The position numbers were made by a program, and so were the translations under genes. Of a stretch of DNA of 64,000 nt, positions 28,565 through 38,917 are shown in pieces. The number at the start of each line of letters is the position of its first letter. Within the stretch, counting starts at the first letter, position 1. Source of the stretch: Tsukamurella sp. TY48 (GTDB taxonomy: Bacteria; Actinomycetota; Actinomycetes; Mycobacteriales; Mycobacteriaceae); assembly GCF_019656655.1 (NCBI RefSeq), contig NZ_BPMV01000001.1, forward strand, positions 2,418,001 through 2,482,000, given 5' to 3'. Under the pieces are notes generated by a model that had not been told where the DNA came from, searched no databases, and saw only the letters and a program-made list of their open reading frames with translations.

Positions 28565-29467
28565 TCAGTCCTCGCGGGTGGGGCGGCGCAGGCCCAGGCG
28601 GGCGGCGGACCGTCGAGTGCCCTGGTGGGCGGCCCGGCGACGGGGCCGCACCGGCCGGCGCTGCTCGCGGCGCATGGCGCGGCGCTCGGCGGGCTTGGTG
28701 TCCCACGCCGACGGACGTGCGGCGACCCAGCGCTTGGAGCGCCACGCGAACGGGATGTGCAGCAGGTAGATCGCCACCACCACCAGCAGCGCGATGTACG
28801 GGTAGGTGAGGATCAGCGCCACCAGGCCGGCCACGGCGATGAGCACGCCCGCGGCCTTGGCGGGTTGGACCGTCATGGTCTTGAAGCTGGAGGTGGGGAT
28901 CCGGGAGACGGTGAGCGCGGCCACGAACAGCGTCCACGCCGACACCAGCTGAGTGCTCGACCACCAGCCCTGGCCCCACTCCTGCTGCGCGGCGAGCGGC
29001 GCCAGCACCAGCATCGCGCCGGCGGGCGCGGGCACGCCCACGAAGAAGTCCTTGGTGTACGCCGGTGCGCTCGGATCGGCCGAGAGCGTGTTGAACCGGG
29101 CCAGCCGCAGCACCATCGCCACCACGTACACCAGCACCACGAACCATCCGGCGGGATTGCCGGGGAAGGACACGAAGTAGAGGATCAGCGCCGGGGTCAC
29201 ACCGAAGTTGATGGCGTCCGCCAGCGAATCGAGCTCGGCGCCCATCTTGGTGGAGGCGCTGAGCAGCCGGGCGACGCGGCCGTCGAGCCCGTCCAGGATC
29301 GCGGCGATCACCACGAGCCCGATCGCCAGGTCGACCTTGCCCTCGGCGGCGAACCGGACACCCGTGAGGCCCGCGCACAGGCCCGCCACCGTCAGGATCG
29401 ACGGCAGCAGGAGGACACCGATGGGGCGCTGCGGGGTGTCGTCGCCCGGCCCGGACTGGGTGCTCAC
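28565..29467 (-). CDS. pssA: CDP-diacylglycerol-serine O-phosphatidyltransferase
   Basis: 300 residues with about six to eight membrane helices. The CDP-alcohol phosphotransferase signature D-G-x2-A-R-x8-G-x3-D-x3-D appears as DGLDGRVARLLSASTKMGAE followed by LDSLAD, near residue 62. It makes phosphatidylserine from CDP-diacylglycerol and serine in the membrane. The GTG start overlaps the stop of psd, whose product decarboxylates phosphatidylserine, so the two enzymes of phosphatidylethanolamine synthesis are coupled. An arginine-rich tail closes the protein. Confidence 0.95.
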   Translation of the reverse strand: MSTQSGPGDDTPQRPIGVLLLPSILTVAGLCAGLTGVRFAAEGKVDLAIGLVVIAAILDGLDGRVARLLSASTKMGAELDSLADAINFGVTPALILYFVSFPGNPAGWFVVLVYVVAMVLRLARFNTLSADPSAPAYTKDFFVGVPAPAGAMLVLAPLAAQQEWGQGWWSSTQLVSAWTLFVAALTVSRIPTSSFKTMTVQPAKAAGVLIAVAGLVALILTYPYIALLVVVAIYLLHIPFAWRSKRWVAARPSAWDTKPAERRAMRREQRRPVRPRRRAAHQGTRRSAARLGLRRPTRED

Positions 29468-30186
29468 GGCAGGCGCGCGATCACGGTCTCCGCGGCCACG
29501 GCGCGCTGCCCGCTGTACGCGGTGAGCTCGGTGCCCGCGGGGAAGTAGGTGTCCACGCGGGAGCCGAACCGGATGATGCCGTAGGTCTCACCCCGCTCCA
29601 GCGTGTCGCCGGCGGCGCAGTCGGTGCGGATGCGCCGGGCCACCAGGCCCGCGATCTGGACCACGCCGACGGGGCCGTGTTCGGTGGCCAGGCGCACCGT
29701 GGTGCGCTCGTTGGCGTCGCTGGCCTCGGGGAGGTCGGCGGAGAGGAACTTGCCGGGGGTGTGCACCACCGAGTCGACGACGCCGGTGAGCGGCGAGCGC
29801 TGCACGTGTGCGTCGAAGACGGAGAGGAAGATCGACACCCGGGGCAGCGGCTCCGTGCCCAGGTCCAGTTCGGCCGGCGGCACGTGCGTGTCGACGAGGG
29901 TGACCTCGCCGTCCGCGGGAGCGACCGCCAGGCCCTCGGCCGTCGGGGGGACCCGCGGCGGGTGCCGGAAGAAGCCGGCGCAGGCCGCGGCGGTGAGCAG
30001 CGCGGGAACCCGGATCCAGCCCTTGCGGTAGCCCACGGCCGCCACCGCGAGCGACCCCGCGATGAACGGGGTGCCCGCGGGGTGCAGCGGCGGAACGGTG
30101 TGACGGATCAGCTCAGCGACGTGCCCGACACCGGTGGAGTGCTCGGTGAGCTGGCCGTCGACCGGCGTCTGGGGGCGGCGAGCCAC
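29464..30186 (-). CDS. psd: Phosphatidylserine decarboxylase proenzyme
   Basis: 240 residues, the short form of the enzyme. It should self-cleave at the glycine-serine of RFGSRVD near residue 213, giving a pyruvoyl group that decarboxylates phosphatidylserine to phosphatidylethanolamine. One or two hydrophobic segments (GTPFIAGSLAVAAVGY and VPALLTAAACAGFF) anchor it. FLSVFDAHVQRSP carries the histidine typical of the family. The GTG start at 30186 has AGAGGAACCGTAG upstream. Confidence 0.95.
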   Translation of the reverse strand: MARRPQTPVDGQLTEHSTGVGHVAELIRHTVPPLHPAGTPFIAGSLAVAAVGYRKGWIRVPALLTAAACAGFFRHPPRVPPTAEGLAVAPADGEVTLVDTHVPPAELDLGTEPLPRVSIFLSVFDAHVQRSPLTGVVDSVVHTPGKFLSADLPEASDANERTTVRLATEHGPVGVVQIAGLVARRIRTDCAAGDTLERGETYGIIRFGSRVDTYFPAGTELTAYSGQRAVAAETVIARLP

Positions 30187-30230
30187 CTACGGTTCCTCTC
30201 GATTCACGGTCATAGTCGGGTCATAGTCTC

Positions 30231-30554
30231 TCACCCGACGCGGTCGCCTTTGCGGCCGGTGACCAGCTTCACGATGAAAAGAAGGATGCAGGCCCCCACC
30301 AGGGCGGTCACGAAGGTGAGGAACCAGCCGAGGTTGCCGGTCTGCACGTCGAACAGGCGCAGGATGTAACCGCCGAGCCAGCCGCCGATGCAGCCGACCA
30401 CGATGTTGAGGATGAAACCCTGCGACTTGTCGGTGCCCATGATCTTGCTGGCGACCCAGCCGGCGAGGCCGCCGATGACGATCCACGCGAACCACCCCGC
30501 GCTGAAGTTCTTCGACGCGAGCATCACGGTGTCTGCGGTGAACTGGGTGATCAT
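30231..30554 (-). CDS. GlsB/YeaQ/YmgE family stress membrane protein
   Basis: 107 residues and three membrane helices: WFAWIVIGGLAGWVASKIMG, FILNIVVGCIGGWLGGYIL and a last one ending in the basic TGRKGDR. This glycine-rich pattern is that of the transglycosylase-associated (GlsB) family, induced by stress in other bacteria, with no known enzyme activity. CAGGAGGC lies upstream of the ATG. It stands between moeA and psd on the same strand. Confidence 0.88.
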   Translation of the reverse strand: MITQFTADTVMLASKNFSAGWFAWIVIGGLAGWVASKIMGTDKSQGFILNIVVGCIGGWLGGYILRLFDVQTGNLGWFLTFVTALVGACILLFIVKLVTGRKGDRVG

Positions 30555-30569
30555 GACTGCCTCCTGAGG

Positions 30570-31778
30570 TCAGTGGTTGAGGTCGATCACGTCCACCGGA
30601 TCGCCCGCGGCCAGATGCTGGACCTCGGGCGGAATGTCCAGCAGACAATCGGCCTTCGACAACCATCGTAGGTAGTGCGACCCCGGCCCACCGAGAACCG
30701 AGACCGAATCGGTACCGTTCGGCTCCCGAATCAGCAGTCCCCGCTGGAACTGCCGTTTCCCCGGCACCGAGTCGAGAGGTGCGGTCAGCCGGGCGCGTCG
30801 CCGCGGTCGATCGGCGGGCAGCCCCATCGCCGCGCGCAGCGCCGGACGCAGGAAGACCTCGAACGAGACGAGGGCGCTGACGGGGTTGCCGGGGAACGCG
30901 ACCACGGGCACGCTCGCCCCGCCCAGGTCGACGGTGCCGCAGCCCTGCGGCATGCCGGGTTGCATCGCGACCTTCGTGAACTCCAGGCCGCGGCCGGTGA
31001 ACGCGTCCTTGACCACCTCGTAGGCACCGGCGCTGACCCCGCCGGTGGTCACCAGCAGGTCGATGCCGCCCGCCGCGACCCGTTCGGCCAGGCGGGCGAG
31101 CAGGACCTCCGCCGAATCCTCGACGAAGCGCAGCACCTCCGCGTGCGCGCCCGCCTCGGTCAGGGCGGCCGCCAGCATCGGGGCGTTCGATTCGTAGATC
31201 TGCCCGGGCTCCAAGGGCTCGCCGGGTGCCACGAGCTCGGAGCCGGTCGAGAGCACCAGCACCCGCAGCGGTGCGAGCACCTCGAGTTCGGTGATCCCGA
31301 GTGCGGCGGCGAGGCCGACGGCCGCGGGTCCGGCGACCTCGCCCGCGGCCAGCGCCGTCTCGCCCGCGGCGATGTCGCTGCCCGCGTGCCGGAAGAACCG
31401 TCCGGGCTCGGGTGCGAGGTCGATCCGCACGCGCGTGGTGCCTGCGTCGGTGTTCTCCACCGGGACGATGGCGTCGGCACCGTCGGGCACGGGAGCCCCG
31501 GTCATGATGCGGTGAGCCGTCCCCGGTACGAGTGGGGGCACGGTCGTGCGGCCGGCGGGGATGTCCTCGGCGACGGAGAGCGTCGCGCCCGCGACCGCAT
31601 CCTCGGCGCGCACCGCGTACCCGTCCATCGCCGAATTGGTGAAGGGCGGCAACGAGAGCGGCGCGGCGACATCCCGGGCGAGGGCCCGGCCCAGGGCCTC
31701 CGACGGGGCGACGGTGACGGTGCGCGCCGCCGGGACCAACGCCGCGACGACGGTCCGGTACTCCTCGACGGGCCTCAT
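30570..31778 (-). CDS. moeA: Molybdopterin molybdenumtransferase MoeA
   Basis: 402 residues, usual for MoeA. It inserts molybdate into adenylylated molybdopterin in the cytoplasm. NSAMDGYAVRAED near residue 51, RIMTGAPVPDGADAIVPVE, STGSEL, TTGGVSAGAYE and AFPGNPVSALVSFE are the family motifs across domains I-IV. The ATG overlaps the stop of the M20 peptidase (ATGA). The apparent 811-residue reading up to 33005 arises because the frame stays open through the peptidase gene; only the part from 31778 is MoeA. Confidence 0.95.
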   Translation of the reverse strand: MRPVEEYRTVVAALVPAARTVTVAPSEALGRALARDVAAPLSLPPFTNSAMDGYAVRAEDAVAGATLSVAEDIPAGRTTVPPLVPGTAHRIMTGAPVPDGADAIVPVENTDAGTTRVRIDLAPEPGRFFRHAGSDIAAGETALAAGEVAGPAAVGLAAALGITELEVLAPLRVLVLSTGSELVAPGEPLEPGQIYESNAPMLAAALTEAGAHAEVLRFVEDSAEVLLARLAERVAAGGIDLLVTTGGVSAGAYEVVKDAFTGRGLEFTKVAMQPGMPQGCGTVDLGGASVPVVAFPGNPVSALVSFEVFLRPALRAAMGLPADRPRRRARLTAPLDSVPGKRQFQRGLLIREPNGTDSVSVLGGPGSHYLRWLSKADCLLDIPPEVQHLAAGDPVDVIDLNH

Positions 31779-33142
31779 GTCAGCGTGGTCAGCAGGATGG
31801 CCTCGGCCAGTGCCGTGCGCTCCAACTCGCGCGGGTCGACGGACTCGTTCGGCGCGTGGATGCGGCACAGCGGTTCCTCGACGCCGAGCAGCGCGATCTC
31901 GGCCGACGGTGCCGCCTTCCGCAGCTGGGTGCACAGCGGGATGGAGCCGCCCTGGCCGCTGGTGACCACCTCGGCGCCGTCGTAGGCCGCGGTGAGCGCG
32001 GCGCGCAGGGCGTCGTAACCGGGCCCCGTCGTATCGGCCGCGAAGGGCTCGCCCGTGGACTCCACCTCGGCCTCGACGTGAGCGCCCCACGGCGCGTGCG
32101 CCTTCAGGTGCGCCACCAGCAGTTCGCCCGCGGCACGCGGATCGGTACCGGGCGGGACGCGCAGGTTGAGTAGAGCCGCGGCGCGCGGCTGGATGGCCGC
32201 CGCGGCGGTCGCGGTGGCGGGTGCATCGAGCCCGATGACGGTGACCGCCGGTCGTGCCCAGATCTGGTCGCCGATCGCGCCGGAACCGAGGATCGCGGTG
32301 CCGTCGAGGAGTGCGGCGTCGGACCGGAAGGCGGCCTCGTCGTAGGGCTCGCCGGCCCAGCGCGCGGAGGCGTCGAGTCCGTCGACGGTGGTGTTCCCCT
32401 GGGCGTCGCGCAGGGTCGCGAGGAGGGCGATCATGGCGGCCAGCGCGTCGGGTGCGGCGCCGCCGAACTGTCCGGAGTGCAGGTCGGAGCGGCCCGTGGT
32501 CAGCTCCACCCGCACGCTCGCGACACCGCGCAGGGAGGTGGTGAGCGTGGGGCGGCCCACGGCGACGTTGCCGGTGTCGGCGATGAGGATGAGGTCGGCC
32601 TGCGCCAGGTCCGGACGCTGGGCGACCAGGTCGTCGAGGCCCTCGCCGCCGCCCTCCTCGGAGCCCTCGATGATGAGCCGGACACCGATCGGTAGGCCGC
32701 CGGTGGCGTCGCGGACCGCGCGCAGGGCGGTGAGGTGCGCGACCAGGTTGCCCTTGCAGTCGGCGGCCCCGCGGCCGTACCAGCGCTCGGCACCGTCGGG
32801 CCCGGGACGCGGGGTGAGCGTGAACGGATCGGACTCCCACTGCTCGCGGGGGCCGGGAGGCTGCACATCGAAGTGGCTGTAGAGCAGCACTGTCTTCGCG
32901 CCCGCCGGGGCCGGCGTGTGCCCGACCACCGCGATCGACCCGTCCGACGTGACGACCTGCTCGATGTTCGCGATACCGGCCTCGGTGAAGGCGTCCGCCA
33001 CCCACTGCGCGGCGGCGCGGTTCGGAGCCTCGCCGAACTCCGGCGAGGCGTGCACCGAGGGCTGCGCGACCAGCGCTGCGAGATCGGCCCTGGCCTGGTC
33101 CATCAGTGGCCTGAGGGAACGTCGGATGTCGATGTCGGTCAT
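31775..33142 (-). CDS. M20 family dipeptidase/deacylase
   Basis: 455 residues. Zinc-site motifs of M20 enzymes are in order: VLLYSHFDVQPPG (histidine and aspartate ligands) near residue 88, GRGAADCKGNLVAHL and LIIEGSEEGGGEGL with the catalytic glutamate. A dimerisation lid domain occupies the middle (TTSLRGVASVRVELTTGRSD). The substrate is a dipeptide or N-acyl amino acid. GGAGGC lies about ten bases before ATG 33142; the longer reading to 33274 lacks family sequence. It is coupled to moeA with no known functional tie. Confidence 0.93.
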   Translation of the reverse strand: MTDIDIRRSLRPLMDQARADLAALVAQPSVHASPEFGEAPNRAAAQWVADAFTEAGIANIEQVVTSDGSIAVVGHTPAPAGAKTVLLYSHFDVQPPGPREQWESDPFTLTPRPGPDGAERWYGRGAADCKGNLVAHLTALRAVRDATGGLPIGVRLIIEGSEEGGGEGLDDLVAQRPDLAQADLILIADTGNVAVGRPTLTTSLRGVASVRVELTTGRSDLHSGQFGGAAPDALAAMIALLATLRDAQGNTTVDGLDASARWAGEPYDEAAFRSDAALLDGTAILGSGAIGDQIWARPAVTVIGLDAPATATAAAAIQPRAAALLNLRVPPGTDPRAAGELLVAHLKAHAPWGAHVEAEVESTGEPFAADTTGPGYDALRAALTAAYDGAEVVTSGQGGSIPLCTQLRKAAPSAEIALLGVEEPLCRIHAPNESVDPRELERTALAEAILLTTLT

Positions 33143-33396
33143 TCGGGGCGCCTCCGCATCGTCGGGAATTCGTAGCCTGCTCACGCTAGCGCGCCGTAAG
33201 CCGTTCGCAGGCGCGCACCGTTTCGATGTACGGACACGGCGAACCTTCGCGGCCCGCGGAGCGTGGGAGGACATGCCGTACCGGGCTGACGAACGTCACC
33301 GGTCGAATATTCTCAGTGCAGGCAGGGAGTGCGTCGATGCGTCGGCCGATTGATCGTTCGACCCGTTCCAGTGCAGGCGAGGACCGAGGGGGATGC

Positions 33397-34578
33397 GTGA
33401 AGAGTGGGTTTGTAGGCGCCGTGGTGGCGACGAGCATCGTCTTGGCCGGCTGCTCGACGACGGTCGCGGGGACCGCTGTCGAGGATCCCTCAGCCGCGCC
33501 GAGACCCGATACCGGCTCGTATGCGACCAAGCCTCGCCAAGTCGGCCCGCCGGACACACAGACGGCGTTGACTCTGGAGGGGTGGCGTATGGCTGCGACG
33601 GCTCCGCTGATCAGTGACGTCGATCCGACACTCCGGTACGGCTCCCAGTTGGTTGCGGGAAAACTGGACTCCGCTCAGCGAGGAGTGCGGGCGACCTTCG
33701 GTGCTGTCGCCGAGGCAGCATTGAAAGACCGCGAAGTCGGCTTCTTCGCGAGGGCGGGCACGTTCAGAGCCGGCGGCAATGCTGACCTGAACGCCAGGCA
33801 ACGGGCGGCGACGGTCGGTGTGATTCGCATGCCGAGCGCTGCCGCAGCGACCGCTGCCGTGACACCCACGTTGCGCGACAAGGACACTCCGACCAATCCG
33901 GAGCGGACTCCTGTTGAGATACCCGGCTATCCAGCGGCTATCGGGTACACGCAGGACTTCAAATTGAAGACCTCCGATCCGTCCAACGTCGCCTTCCTCG
34001 CCTACAAGCAGTACGTGATCGTGGTCTACGGCCAACTTTCGGCTGAACAGGTGCGAAGCTACTTCGACATGCAGTCGAAGGGGCTCGACGGATTTGCGCC
34101 CACACCCACCGAGAAGTTGGCTCAGCTCCCCGCCGATGAGCCCGGGCTGGCGAAGTACACCGTGCCCCCGTCGGGATCCGATGTGTCCGGTGGGGGCAGC
34201 ATGTCGGCCAAGTCCGCCCTCTTTCTTCAGTCGGATCTCATCGGATCGAAGAAGAACTTCGACGATGCGGGGGTGGATGACGTTGGGCTGGGCGGCAATC
34301 AGGTGTACCGCACCCGCGATGCCGCAGCGGCCACCCGGTTGAGAGAGGCTTTCGTCACGGAGACGACGGGTGCCTACGAAGAGCGAACGCCGGTCCAAGT
34401 CCAGGGCGTCCCGGGATCTACCTGCTTGACCCTCTCGAGATTTCCGGGCTCCGATAGCAGGTTCACGTGGTGCGTTGTCGCCGTCGATCGCTATCTGGTG
34501 GAAGTGAGTGCCGGTCAACAGCAGCAAGCGGTTCAGGCTCTCGGTGCGTCATACCTCATGATCAAGGGCGATCAGTGA
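33397..34578 (+). CDS. DUF7373-type lipoprotein, first of a tandem pair
   Basis: 393 residues. The signal runs to the lipobox VLAGC (cysteine at residue 18), giving an exported, membrane-anchored protein. The mature part has ISDVDPTLRYGS, VEIPGYPAAIGY, AYKQYVIVVYGQLSAEQVRSY and two cysteines near the C-terminus. These match the next gene throughout and resemble a lipoprotein family common in Tsukamurella and mycobacteria. Function is unknown. The GTG start at 33397 follows GAGGGGGA. A longer reading from 33226 lacks a signal sequence and is rejected. Confidence 0.82.
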   Translation: MKSGFVGAVVATSIVLAGCSTTVAGTAVEDPSAAPRPDTGSYATKPRQVGPPDTQTALTLEGWRMAATAPLISDVDPTLRYGSQLVAGKLDSAQRGVRATFGAVAEAALKDREVGFFARAGTFRAGGNADLNARQRAATVGVIRMPSAAAATAAVTPTLRDKDTPTNPERTPVEIPGYPAAIGYTQDFKLKTSDPSNVAFLAYKQYVIVVYGQLSAEQVRSYFDMQSKGLDGFAPTPTEKLAQLPADEPGLAKYTVPPSGSDVSGGGSMSAKSALFLQSDLIGSKKNFDDAGVDDVGLGGNQVYRTRDAAAATRLREAFVTETTGAYEERTPVQVQGVPGSTCLTLSRFPGSDSRFTWCVVAVDRYLVEVSAGQQQQAVQALGASYLMIKGDQ

Positions 34579-34630
34579 ACGCCCTTCGCCTGTCATGTCT
34601 TACGCCACAAAAGAATCGGGAAGGTTGCGA

Positions 34631-35791
34631 ATGATCAGGAAGACGGTCGGAGCAGTCGGGATGGCGCTCGTGCTCGCGGGGTGTTCGTCGACGATCGCCG
34701 GTACCCCGGTGGCAGACCCGTCGTCCGCGCCCCGGCCGGACACCGGCTCGTTCCCGACCACGGTCCGCACTCTGGGGACTCCGGATGAGTCCGAGTACCT
34801 GCGCCAGGAGTGGCTGAGAACGCTTGCGGCGATTCCGTACATCTCCGATGTCGACCCTGCACTCCGCTACGGCGGCAGCACCAGCGGCGGGCGCTACAAC
34901 GAGAAGGCGTTCGCGTCGATCTTCGGCAGCGCGCCCGCGAAACGATTGGTCGGCGCCGAGTTGTGGGCCGGTCTCGGCGTCCGATCCGCGTATCCGAAGT
35001 CGGGTGGCGACAGGGGCCGCAGCCTCAGCGTCGCGCTGGTGCGGATGGCCTCGCCCGAGGCCGCCACCGCGGCCGTATCGTCGGCGATGCTCGAACCGAA
35101 CACGAATGAGTTCGGCGGAAGCCCTCCGAAGAAGACCGCTGTACCGATCCCGGGCTATCCGAACGCTGTGGGCTACGAGTCGGATTGGGGCACCAGCAAG
35201 CCGACGGTGGCCTTCGTCCCCGTCAAGCAGTTCGTGTTGGCGGTGTACGGCGACTTCAACCCCGACCAGATCCGTCAGTTGGCGGACAGTCAGGCCAAGA
35301 GTCTCGCGGACTTCGCGCCGACTCCGATGGACAAGCTCAACACCCTGAAGATCGACGAATCCGGCGTAGCGCGCTACACCCTGCCGCCCGACAAGACCAA
35401 CGGCTACTCGGCTCCGGTCCGCATGCTGATCCAGTCGCAGAACGATGTCATTGCGGCTCGGAAGGTCCTGGCAGACAACGGTGTCGATGTGATCGGGCGA
35501 GGCGGGAACACGGTCTACCGGGCGCGCGATGCCGCCGGCGCACGGGCCGTCGCGACCCAGTTCGTCCAGGAGTACCAGGAGAAACTGATCGGCGCGCAGG
35601 CCGAGGCCGTCAGCGGGGTGCCGGGAGGGAAGTGCGTGACCTACAAGTCCAGCGGAGCCGACCGGCCGGATACCGAGACCGCGTGCGTGACGGCGTACGA
35701 CCGCTACGTCGTCGAGTACGCATCGCCGCAGAAGCAGAAGGCGATCCAGGGGATCGGCGCCAGTTACATGATTCTGCAAGCGGCGAAATGA
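34631..35791 (+). CDS. DUF7373-type lipoprotein, second of a tandem pair
   Basis: 386 residues with lipobox VLAGC (cysteine at residue 18). It parallels its neighbour: ISDVDPALRYGG, VPIPGYPNAVGY, VKQFVLAVYGDFNPDQIRQ, DFAPTPMDKL and paired late cysteines. The genes are 52 bases apart in the same direction and probably arose by duplication. GGGAAGG precedes ATG 34631. The mature protein is acidic to neutral with no enzyme motif I recognise. A strong hairpin terminator begins two bases after its stop. Confidence 0.83.
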   Translation: MIRKTVGAVGMALVLAGCSSTIAGTPVADPSSAPRPDTGSFPTTVRTLGTPDESEYLRQEWLRTLAAIPYISDVDPALRYGGSTSGGRYNEKAFASIFGSAPAKRLVGAELWAGLGVRSAYPKSGGDRGRSLSVALVRMASPEAATAAVSSAMLEPNTNEFGGSPPKKTAVPIPGYPNAVGYESDWGTSKPTVAFVPVKQFVLAVYGDFNPDQIRQLADSQAKSLADFAPTPMDKLNTLKIDESGVARYTLPPDKTNGYSAPVRMLIQSQNDVIAARKVLADNGVDVIGRGGNTVYRARDAAGARAVATQFVQEYQEKLIGAQAEAVSGVPGGKCVTYKSSGADRPDTETACVTAYDRYVVEYASPQKQKAIQGIGASYMILQAAK

Positions 35792-35792
35792 C

Positions 35793-35829
35793 GCGTGCGA
35801 ACTCGGCTGCGGATGCCGAGTTCGCACGC
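35793..35829. terminator. Bidirectional hairpin terminator
   Basis: A perfect 15-base-pair stem (GCGTGCGAACTCGGC and its complement) closes a seven-base loop between two converging genes, the second lipoprotein and the SRPBCC protein. There is no long T run, as is common in GC-rich actinobacteria. Confidence 0.8.
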
Positions 35830-35839
35830 AGTGAGGGCG

Positions 35840-36301
35840 CTACTTCGCCTCGGACTCCGTCTTGATGTGCGAGAGGGTCTGCTTCATCCCGACGAGAAGG
35901 CCGCGCTCGAAGTCCTCGTTGCCGCCGAGCAGGGCGCCGACGAGGAAGCTGCTGACCGGGGTGGTCTTGCCGCCGGCGGCCTCGCGCCGCTCCACGACGG
36001 TCACCTTGCCGTCCTCGGGAACCAGGGTGAAGCTCCACACGGTGTGGTTCTCGGCGACGCGGAAGGCGATCCGCTCGTTCTCCTTGAACTCGATCACCTT
36101 GGTGTTGGTCGGCCACACGCGCCAGCCCTGCTTGTTGATGTTCAGCATCCGCGTGCCCTCCTTGATGGGGCCGCCGAAGACGAACACCTTCTTGCACTGC
36201 GGGCTGCGATTGCCCATGTCCTCGAGGTCGGACACGACCGACCAGACCTTCTCGATGGGGGCGTCGATCACGACGCTCGACTCCAGTACGGGGGTAGCCA
36301 T
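35840..36301 (-). CDS. SRPBCC family lipid-binding-fold protein
   Basis: 153 residues of a START/polyketide-cyclase fold. It begins VLESSVVIDAPIEKVWSVVSDLEDMGNRSPQCKKV and has VIEFKENERIAFRV, HTVWSFTLVPEDGKVTVVERRE and a C-terminal amphipathic helix. The fold binds hydrophobic ligands; the ligand is unknown. It is transcribed away from groEL with 277 bases between, a gap that holds the two CIRCE elements. Homologues are common in mycobacteria near groEL (from memory). Confidence 0.85.
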   Translation of the reverse strand: MATPVLESSVVIDAPIEKVWSVVSDLEDMGNRSPQCKKVFVFGGPIKEGTRMLNINKQGWRVWPTNTKVIEFKENERIAFRVAENHTVWSFTLVPEDGKVTVVERREAAGGKTTPVSSFLVGALLGGNEDFERGLLVGMKQTLSHIKTESEAK

Positions 36302-36376
36302 GGTCGGATCCTACCCGGCGGTAGGAACCGTCGGGCAGGCCCGCCGAGCCGGGCCTGCCGGGCTGATGGTCCGGAC

Positions 36377-36403
36377 CTTGCACTCGGCACCGTCGAGTGC
36401 TAG
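36377..36403. promoter_or_regulatory. Upstream CIRCE element (imperfect), HrcA operator
   Basis: CTTGCACTC, nine bases, GAGTGCTAG. The left half differs at two positions from the consensus TTAGCACTC, while the right half is near perfect. It sits 34 bases before a better copy in the same helical orientation. Confidence 0.7.
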
Positions 36404-36410
36404 AAACGAC

Positions 36411-36437
36411 TTAGCACTCGGATAACGTGAGTGCTAG
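36411..36437. promoter_or_regulatory. CIRCE element, HrcA operator for groEL
   Basis: TTAGCACTC, nine bases, GAGTGCTAG matches the HrcA-binding CIRCE consensus with one change at the last base. It lies about 140 bases upstream of the groEL start and should repress transcription in the absence of heat stress. Confidence 0.92.
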
Positions 36438-36521
36438 GTCGGGAAGGTGAGACCGGGCCCTCCGCGCAACCCGCGGAGGTGACACGCCGGGTCGTCCGTC
36501 GCGGGCATCGAATCGACCTAG

Positions 36522-38201
<1,680 letters not shown>

Positions 38202-38227
38202 GTCCTGCCACTCGGCTAGGGATTCAC

Positions 38228-38267
38228 GGCCCGGTCACCGTTTCGACGGTGGCCGGGCCTTCCCGTT
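38228..38267 (+). terminator. Intrinsic terminator after groEL
   Basis: GGCCCGGTCACCGT pairs with ACGGTGGCCGGGCC across a TTCG tetraloop, with one wobble in a 14-base-pair stem. TTCCCGTTT follows. It starts 26 bases after the groEL stop. Confidence 0.9.
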
Positions 38268-38270
38268 TCC

Positions 38271-38334
38271 GAAACCGGCCTGCTGTTGGGCGATGCCGCG
38301 ATATTCGTCGCCCACCCCGGAAAGTCGCCGGTTT
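38271..38334. repeat. Interspersed element, copy C
   Basis: GAAACCGGC at 38271-38279 and GCCGGTTT at 38327-38334 enclose a 47-base core, the same geometry as copies A and B about 12-13 kb away. Core and copy B share CGATAT..CGTC and a GGAAA run near the right arm. It lies just after the groEL terminator, in front of the DinB-like gene. Confidence 0.7.
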
Positions 38335-38389
38335 GTGACGGTCCGGTGGCGCCCGACTGTGGAGGTCTGAATCGGCGTACGGTCGAGGC

Positions 38390-38917
38390 ATGGATGACGC
38401 CACCGCTGCACGGGATCTGCTGCTCGACTCGTTCGCCCGGATCCTCGAACATGCGGAGGCGGTGACAGACGGGCTCGACACCGACATCGCGAACCGGCGG
38501 ATCGTGCCGGACGCCAATACGATCGCGTGGCTGGTGTGGCACAGTGCGCGGGTGATCGACGCGCAGCTGGCGCCGATCGCCGGTGTCCCGCAGGTGTGGA
38601 CGGCGAACGACTGGTACGGCCGGTTCGGACTGGACCTGCCGGCCGATGCCACGGGCTACGGGCAGAGCCGCGCAGAGGCGGCGAAGGTCCGGGCCAGTGC
38701 GAACCTGCTCATCGGCTACTTCGCCGATGTCGATGCGATGGCGGTGCGCTACCTCGCGGGCGTGACGCCCGCCGAGCTGGAGCGCGTCGTCGATGCGGCG
38801 TGGGACCCGCCGGTCACCGTCGCTGTGCGCGTGGTGAGCATCATCGACGACTGCGCCCAGCACCTCGGCGCCGCCGCCTTCCTGCGGGGCGTCCTACAGC
38901 CCGGCGACCTGCGGTAG
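38390..38917 (+). CDS. DinB-superfamily DUF664 protein
   Basis: 175 residues. An all-helical DinB/YfiT-like protein: TIAWLVWHSARVIDAQLAPIAG (with the histidine that usually binds metal), VWTANDWYGRFGL and CAQHLGAAAFLRGVL (second histidine) near the end. Members include mycothiol-dependent transferases, so a thiol-transfer role is possible but not shown. There is no strong ribosome site at ATG 38390 (GTCGAGGC). Its last 24 bases overlap the end of the opposing LLM gene. Confidence 0.82.
   Translation: MDDATAARDLLLDSFARILEHAEAVTDGLDTDIANRRIVPDANTIAWLVWHSARVIDAQLAPIAGVPQVWTANDWYGRFGLDLPADATGYGQSRAEAAKVRASANLLIGYFADVDAMAVRYLAGVTPAELERVVDAAWDPPVTVAVRVVSIIDDCAQHLGAAAFLRGVLQPGDLR

Noticed and set aside
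31779-33005. An apparent N-terminal extension of MoeA by about 410 residues
   Set aside because: The extension is an out-of-frame reading of the M20 peptidase gene; MoeA family sequence begins at 31778.
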